Shown here in pieces: positions 58,826 through 64,000 of a stretch of 64,000 nucleotides of DNA. Made by a program: the position numbers and the translations under genes. Source of the stretch: Phyto melanocephala (lineage: Eukaryota > Arthropoda > Insecta > Diptera > Rhinophoridae); assembly GCA_941918925.1 (NCBI GenBank), contig OW799233.1:744001-808000 (forward strand), given 5' to 3'. Numbering within the stretch: position 1 is the first letter of the stretch; each line of letters starts with the position of its first letter. The notes under the pieces were generated by a model. It saw only the letters and a list, made by a program, of their open reading frames with translations. It was not told the origin of the DNA and did no database searches.

Positions 58826-61800
58826 CTTACAATGTTTTTAGTAAAAATCATTTTTATATCGTTAACGAAAATGCAAAATTGATTTATTTTTTTTTTTCAA
58901 TACATAAAAAGCCTGCGAGTTTAAAAATACATGTACAAAAAGATCTCTTTATTTTATTAAAATATTTAATTCATAATTTTTATTCAAAATAATAATTATT
59001 TAATTAAATTCTTGGCCGTAGTAACAATTTGTACTTATGAAAGAATGTACGATTAGATGTAGACAGACAATCAATGAAAAGTTTTTTCAAGCACTGTTGA
59101 AATGCATTATTTGTTTGTTTGTCTGTTTTTTTTTAATGTTTTGTCATGGTAACATAGTACTACTTACTTACTCTACTGCAATTTAATATTAAGCAACTAA
59201 ATGGTGATGTAAAGTCAAAACTGAGTTGATATTATAAATAAGCAGAAACAGACTACAATGTACACACATATTTATGTATGTATGTATTTATGTATGTATG
59301 TATGTATGTATGAATGTATTTATGTATGTATGTATGTATGTATTTATGTATGTATATTTAAATGAAATTTATGTACATACATAGTTATACAACAGACTAC
59401 CTTAGTACATACATTTAATATTAGTATTATTGTCTTTTTAAAGAGACATTTGGTAAATACACAAAGTATCCTAAGTTTTAAATTTTTAAAATGTTTAAAC
59501 ATTTAACCGTATGCAATACAATATTTATTTGTTTATTTTATTTATTAAATAAGACGTTTAGGACGTCTTGTAAATACAGTAAATATTATACAATATTTAA
59601 AAAAAATCGTTTGGACATAAAATTATAGAACTTTTTTTACCAGTTATTATTTTTTTACCAGTTATCATTATTATGTTTAATTAAAGTATCATTCAATAAT
59701 CATATATATGATTACAATTGAAATCGACAATCTTTGCTTTTTTACTGCAAATTATTGTTTTTTGCTGCAACATACACATATTGATTGTACTTACCAATTT
59801 AATTGCAATTTTTATACTTATATTTTTTACGTTTTCTCGTTTATTTGTAAATTTTCTTTAATTTTTCAAAATGTTTGTTCATTTTTTTGACATCTTAAAC
59901 TGTTAAAATAATAAAAATTTATTCAGCAAGAAGAAGAGCAGTTGAAATCAAATTATTATTAAAAAAATCATAGTTGATTAATATGTAATCATATTGCTGT
60001 CTCAAATATTATTCAATGATTATTTGTAATTTTTAATGCTTTTGAATAAAATGTTATTTTTGTCGAATTGATTTTTTTAAATCATACTATTTTTAAATAA
60101 TAACCATTTTGAAAATTTTATGAAAAGTAAACATTAAATGATACAATTCAAACAAATGCTTGATTATCGTGAAATGAAACAAAAAAACTATTGCTTGTTT
60201 TCGGCAACCATATATTGTTATAGAAACTATAATATGATCATGTCGTAATCATGGTTTTTCTTTGCGTGTGGTTGTGGGTTTGTTAAGACTAATGTTTGTT
60301 TTTGTTGTAAAATCTATTAGATAATATCAAATAACCAATATTACACCAAAATGGCCGGTTGCATACGTCAGTTAAACCTACAGTTAAAATGAAAAGAACA
60401 AACAATTTGTTTCTTTAGTAAGTTGTCAATTAAAAAAGTTGATAAAACAGACAACAACACACCTGGATTGGTCCTCAACTTGTTGTTGTCTTTCTTAAGA
60501 TGCAAGATTTAATCTCGGAAGTAAACTTTTATGTCTCCCAAACAATAAAAAATTTCCTTGGCCTTTTCGATCAGATATTGTACCAGATTGACAATAAACA
60601 CTCTTTGTGCTTGCCTCGTTTGTACATAAAACGTAGTTAATGAATCAGTAGATCTTTCGTTTTAGGTTATCTTATAGTTTCTCGAAAGCCCTATAGAAAA
60701 ATGTTAGGCCCTATTGGTAGTTTTGATATTGAATAACATTTCATAAATATTCGTATTAAAGTTTCTTTAATATTTGTTTTTTCAATTCTTCCCTTTAATA
60801 AATTTCACTTATTTTTACCACTCTAATCAGAATTCTACACTTTCTATTTAATATATGTATGTATGTATGTATGGGTATATGTACCCATAATTTATTAAAA
60901 ATGAAATGCATATAAAATGAAAATTTTTTTATGTCTGAGAAAAAAAATAAAAAAGTGTTACTTAAATATGTTGGTAAATAGAAGAAAATGTTTTGGCTTT
61001 CTGAGTGTAGGTCTGTTGGGTAGTAACGTAGAGACAGACTGTAGAGAAGCAACATTTGTTTTGAATTGATGTAATTAATTGTCATTAAAAACAATGTGGA
61101 AATTTTCACTTTGTTTACATCATCGCATTCTTATTGTCTACGTACTTGTAATTTTTATTTTTGTTTTGTATTTTATGTCATTAACTTCAGTTTGTATAAT
61201 TCCATAGAGGCAGATTATGTGAGTGAAGACAAACAAGAAACCCATTTTATTTGTTTTTCTCATTCATTCATTTCATTACACCTTGGATTTCTTTCATTTT
61301 ATTTATTTTTTTTTATTTTGTTTGTTTATAAATTTTTTTTAAGACTTGCAAATTTCAATGATGATATAATGCCGTAAAAAAGTCAGTTAGAGTCGTCGGA
61401 AAAATTATCCGTTCTGCTTTTTTAATCAAAATTTAAAAAAAACATACAAAGTGCATATGTAAACATGTATCCTAATATACATACTTACATATATATGTAT
61501 GTGTAAACGTATTTATGTTTAAGTTGTCGTTTTTTATTGTTGTGGGAATTCTTCACATTCATATTGGGTTAATCGTTTAAACATCAACAAATTAATATGC
61601 ATAAACTTATATGTATGTAGCTGCAATTGCCATATCATATCAAATTTTTCTAACAGTTACTTTAATAATAGTTACACACATACATACATGTAATTAAAAT
61701 AAAAATAAAAAAAATATTGTACAAAGTAATTGAAACATCCTATTGTACACTTTGGTACATCCTCAACGCTGGTTAATAAGTCTCGGTTGTATCCCACATC

Positions 61801-62055
61801 TTAATGCATATCAACGACAGAATGACTTAAGTTGTGATGTCAGGTATAAAAATGGGTAACTATTGTTTGTATTGTGTAAATTCAAATCTGGATGAAAAGA
61901 GTCTTTGGAAACAATCTGGTATTTACCTGATTGTTGGATGTGGCCCTTTGAGAACGAATAATAAAATAAAATTCGGACCAAAACTTGTTAAACGCTGATA
62001 TATGTACGTTTATTTTTTATGCTCTCTGTCAGAGCACATTATTTTCATTTTGTAT
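58826..62055. other. A+T-rich intergenic sequence, no gene seen
   Basis: TATG microsatellite at about 59273-59356 and a short one at 60855-60872. The 104- and 93-codon frames near 60795-61377 are hydrophobic A/T translations without recognisable domains. Confidence 0.45.
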
Positions 62056-62064
62056 AGATTTTAT

Positions 62065-62274
62065 CAAGGCATATTTATTCATCAGGTACTCTTGATTCGT
62101 CAGCTGATTATTTTTTTCAACACTTATTTTAAATTTCAGCTGTCAAAATGCATAAATAAAAAACAATTTTCTCTCTTTTCTAATTTATTTCAAATGTCAA
62201 AACTTCATATATAAAAAATGTAAACAAAAAAATTCTCTCCGAACTGCAATTACCTGATGAATAAATATGCCTTG
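62065..62274 (+). mobile_element. MULE-type MITE (CAAGGCATAT family), intact, 9-bp TSD
   Basis: Begins CAAGGCATATTTATTCATCA and ends with its perfect complement (about 24-bp TIR). Perfect 9-bp duplication AGATTTTAT at 62056-62064 and 62275-62283, typical of Mutator-like elements. Reference copy for 17284-17467, 38474-38640 and 58031-58825. Non-coding, 210 bp. Confidence 0.9.
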
Positions 62275-62574
62275 AGATTTTATATTTTTTTTTTTAAATT
62301 TTCGAAAATTGTATGTATGTATTTATGAATGTATGTAGTATGTATGCTTATATGTATGTCTATGAGGCTTTTATTGTTTTGTTCTTCGCAATAGATTTGT
62401 ACGTAATTCTTAAAGAATAAATGTTGCCAGCAAAATACAAAACATCTTAAAATGTCACTTAAAAATCGATAAATACATTGTCGTACCCGTATTACTTTTA
62501 GTGTACTACTTATTTTTTTTATGTTATTAAACAAAAAAATATTTCTTAAGGCAACGAATATGAAATGTATCTCA

Positions 62575-63130
62575 GCAACAATGCACAAAAATTTGGAAAG
62601 TTATGCTGAGGCCACTCGCAATACACAATATTGTCTAGTTTGGGGTTCAAAAAATCCTCATGCAATTCATAAGAAACAAAAGCACCCACAACGAGCAACT
62701 GTTTGGTGTGGATTTTGGCAGGCGGCGTGAATGGGCCGAGCTGTAAGTGTCATTCGTTACAAAAATATAAAAACGAAGTTCTTGTATCCTTAACTGAGCA
62801 GTATGGATCTGAATTATATGTGATTTTTGCAACACGGCACCCCTACCACACTGCACATAAAACAAGTCATTTAACAAATGATTTCCGGAACAAATTATCT
62901 CAAAAAATTTCGATATCGACTGACCTTTAGGATAATGCAATTAAACGCCGTGCAATTTTTTTCTTTGGGACTTCGTGAAATCTTGGGTCTCTGCAAATAA
63001 ATAAGAAACAATTTCCGAGCTCAAATCCGACATCCAACGCGTCATCGGTAAGATACAGCCACGTATCTGTGAAAAAGTCATGGAAAATTACCATGGGGAC
63101 CACTCGACGAATATTTTATTCCATACTTAA
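62575..63130 (+). pseudogene. Mariner-type (IS630/Tc1/mariner) transposase relic
   Basis: The readable N-terminal block is CLVWGSKNPHAIHKKQKHPQ then RATVWCGFW, matching the region around the second catalytic Asp stretch of mariner-like transposases. After a frameshift near 62728 come HTAHKT (where FQQDGATxHTA is expected; the catalytic Asp is not present), then FFLWDFVKSWV and the C-terminal RICEKVMENYHGDHSTNILF followed by HT and a stop at 63128-63130. At least two frameshifts and several stops make it dead. The N-terminal helix-turn-helix half is missing and no TIRs were found. Confidence 0.7.
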
Positions 63131-63395
63131 ACAAAAAAAATCACAACTTTCTTAACAAGTACGTGTTTTTATTGTCAAATTAAAAAGTGCATTCTTACTA
63201 AGGCACCCTTTATATTTTTAAATTTTTTTAATATTGTTTTTTAAAAGGAAACTAACGTATCAAAATGTCATTTCGGCATATAATTTACACTTTGAATTAC
63301 ACATTTTTAAATTTCCAGGAAAGAAAGGAAATTTAAGGAATATATTTATGTATTATCACACACATATTCTGTACATACAGATATTTTGTTAAACT

Positions 63396-63597
63396 GAAAT
63401 TGCGCCTATATCTAAAAAGAAAAGTGAGTTCCGTCCTATAGCTATTCTTTCATATTTATCTAAAGTTTTTGAAAGGATATTACAGAAACAAATGGGTGGC
63501 TTCTTTAATACAAATCGTCTACAAACTGACAGGCAATCTGAATATCATCCCAACCACAGCTATACGTACCACTGCTCTTATTGATCAACATATGTAG
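63396..63597 (+). pseudogene. LINE reverse-transcriptase fragment (Jockey/CR1-like)
   Basis: One frame reads APISKKSEFRPIAILSYLSK then VFERILQKQM and a degraded LQTDRQSEYHPNHS before a stop. This is the conserved RT segment FRPISILPxLSKVFEKxxxxQ...QSGFRxxHST of non-LTR elements. About 60 codons remain; endonuclease and the YADD region are absent. Confidence 0.75.
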
Positions 63598-63715
63598 TTT
63601 TGATTATTAAAAACAAAAGAAATCCCATAACCACCTACAATATACACAATTTCAGAAGTCGTCTTATTAGACGATTTCTTATTAGTCTTATTAGATCTAT
63701 TGATCTACTTCATTC

Positions 63716-64000
63716 CATGGTACAATCATCAGGGGCTGAATTATGGCATTCGATCACGATCGAAATTTTACTCGAACGATCGAGTTCGCTGTGCTTTAGG
63801 TATAGAGATTCTAATAAGAATTTTACAATTTCGATCACGTTCGAATGCCGTAATTCAGCCCCTGATGATTGTACCATGGTTCTGCAACAACAAAATTCTA
63901 AATGTATTTTGTTGTTGGAAAACGACGACTTAAATGTCAAAAATCAAATGTGTGTGCGTGCTTTTTTTGGCGGTAGAATATATACGTACACAATATATAC
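63716..64000. mobile_element. CATGGTAC-family element with palindromic end, cut by window edge
   Basis: 63716-63877 is a long inverted repeat (CATGGTACAATCATCAGGGG ... GATTGTACCATG, arms over 45 bp). It is followed by GTTCTGCAACAACAAAATTC and ATTTTGTTGTTGGAAAACG, the reversed subterminal region of the MITE at 19892-20131, running to the window end. The far terminus lies outside. Confidence 0.7.

Overview
The window looks like nuclear DNA of a higher fly (Diptera, Brachycera; a calyptrate fly is my inference). It is very A+T-rich, its introns are small with GT/AG ends, and its glycogen synthase reads almost like the Drosophila protein. It is crowded with DINE-1/Helentron-type repeats carrying the box GACCCCATAAAGTATATA, a (GTCYGTCY)n tract and a terminal hairpin TTCGGCACGGCCGAA.

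Only two intact protein-coding genes are supported. (1) A small secreted-type protein with three YLP and three GYR motifs, + strand, about 15194-15936, with an intron directly after the ATG. (2) Glycogen synthase GlyS, + strand, seven coding exons, 24028-26779, 689 residues; its 5' UTR exon lies somewhere upstream and was not located. They are unrelated and share no pathway that the sequence shows. Broken coding remains are: a transposase-like orphan gene (8958-10032), a Ty3/gypsy integrase tail (about 12840-13470), a first exon kept inside a TIR element (31989-32031), a hAT dimerisation domain (50301-50648, minus), a mariner-type transposase (about 62575-63130) and a LINE reverse-transcriptase scrap (63396-63597).

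Nearly everything else is mobile DNA or featureless A+T-rich sequence. By region: 1-8 kb, a short Helitron, two MITEs, a hAT-like element with an 8-bp target duplication and the first Helentron copies; 8.4-10.4 kb, a TIR transposon with a gutted transposase; 10.5-11.5 kb, a Helentron copy between 89-bp perfect direct repeats; 12-20 kb, gypsy relic, YLP/GYR gene, tandem repeats and MITEs; 20-27 kb, MITEs and GlyS; 27-34 kb, nested TIR elements and Helentrons; 34-44 kb, MITEs, an inverted Helentron dimer, a canonical Helitron; 44-64 kb, long gene-free stretches, a hAT element whose empty site is visible elsewhere in the window, more Helentrons, MULE-type MITEs with 9-bp duplications, and the mariner and LINE relics at the end.

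The most interesting content is transposon biology: a Helentron population that swaps ends and inverts its core, a transposase family I cannot place with its MITE relatives, and several insertions dated by nesting. I found no CRISPR array, tRNA or rRNA, as expected for an insect nuclear region.
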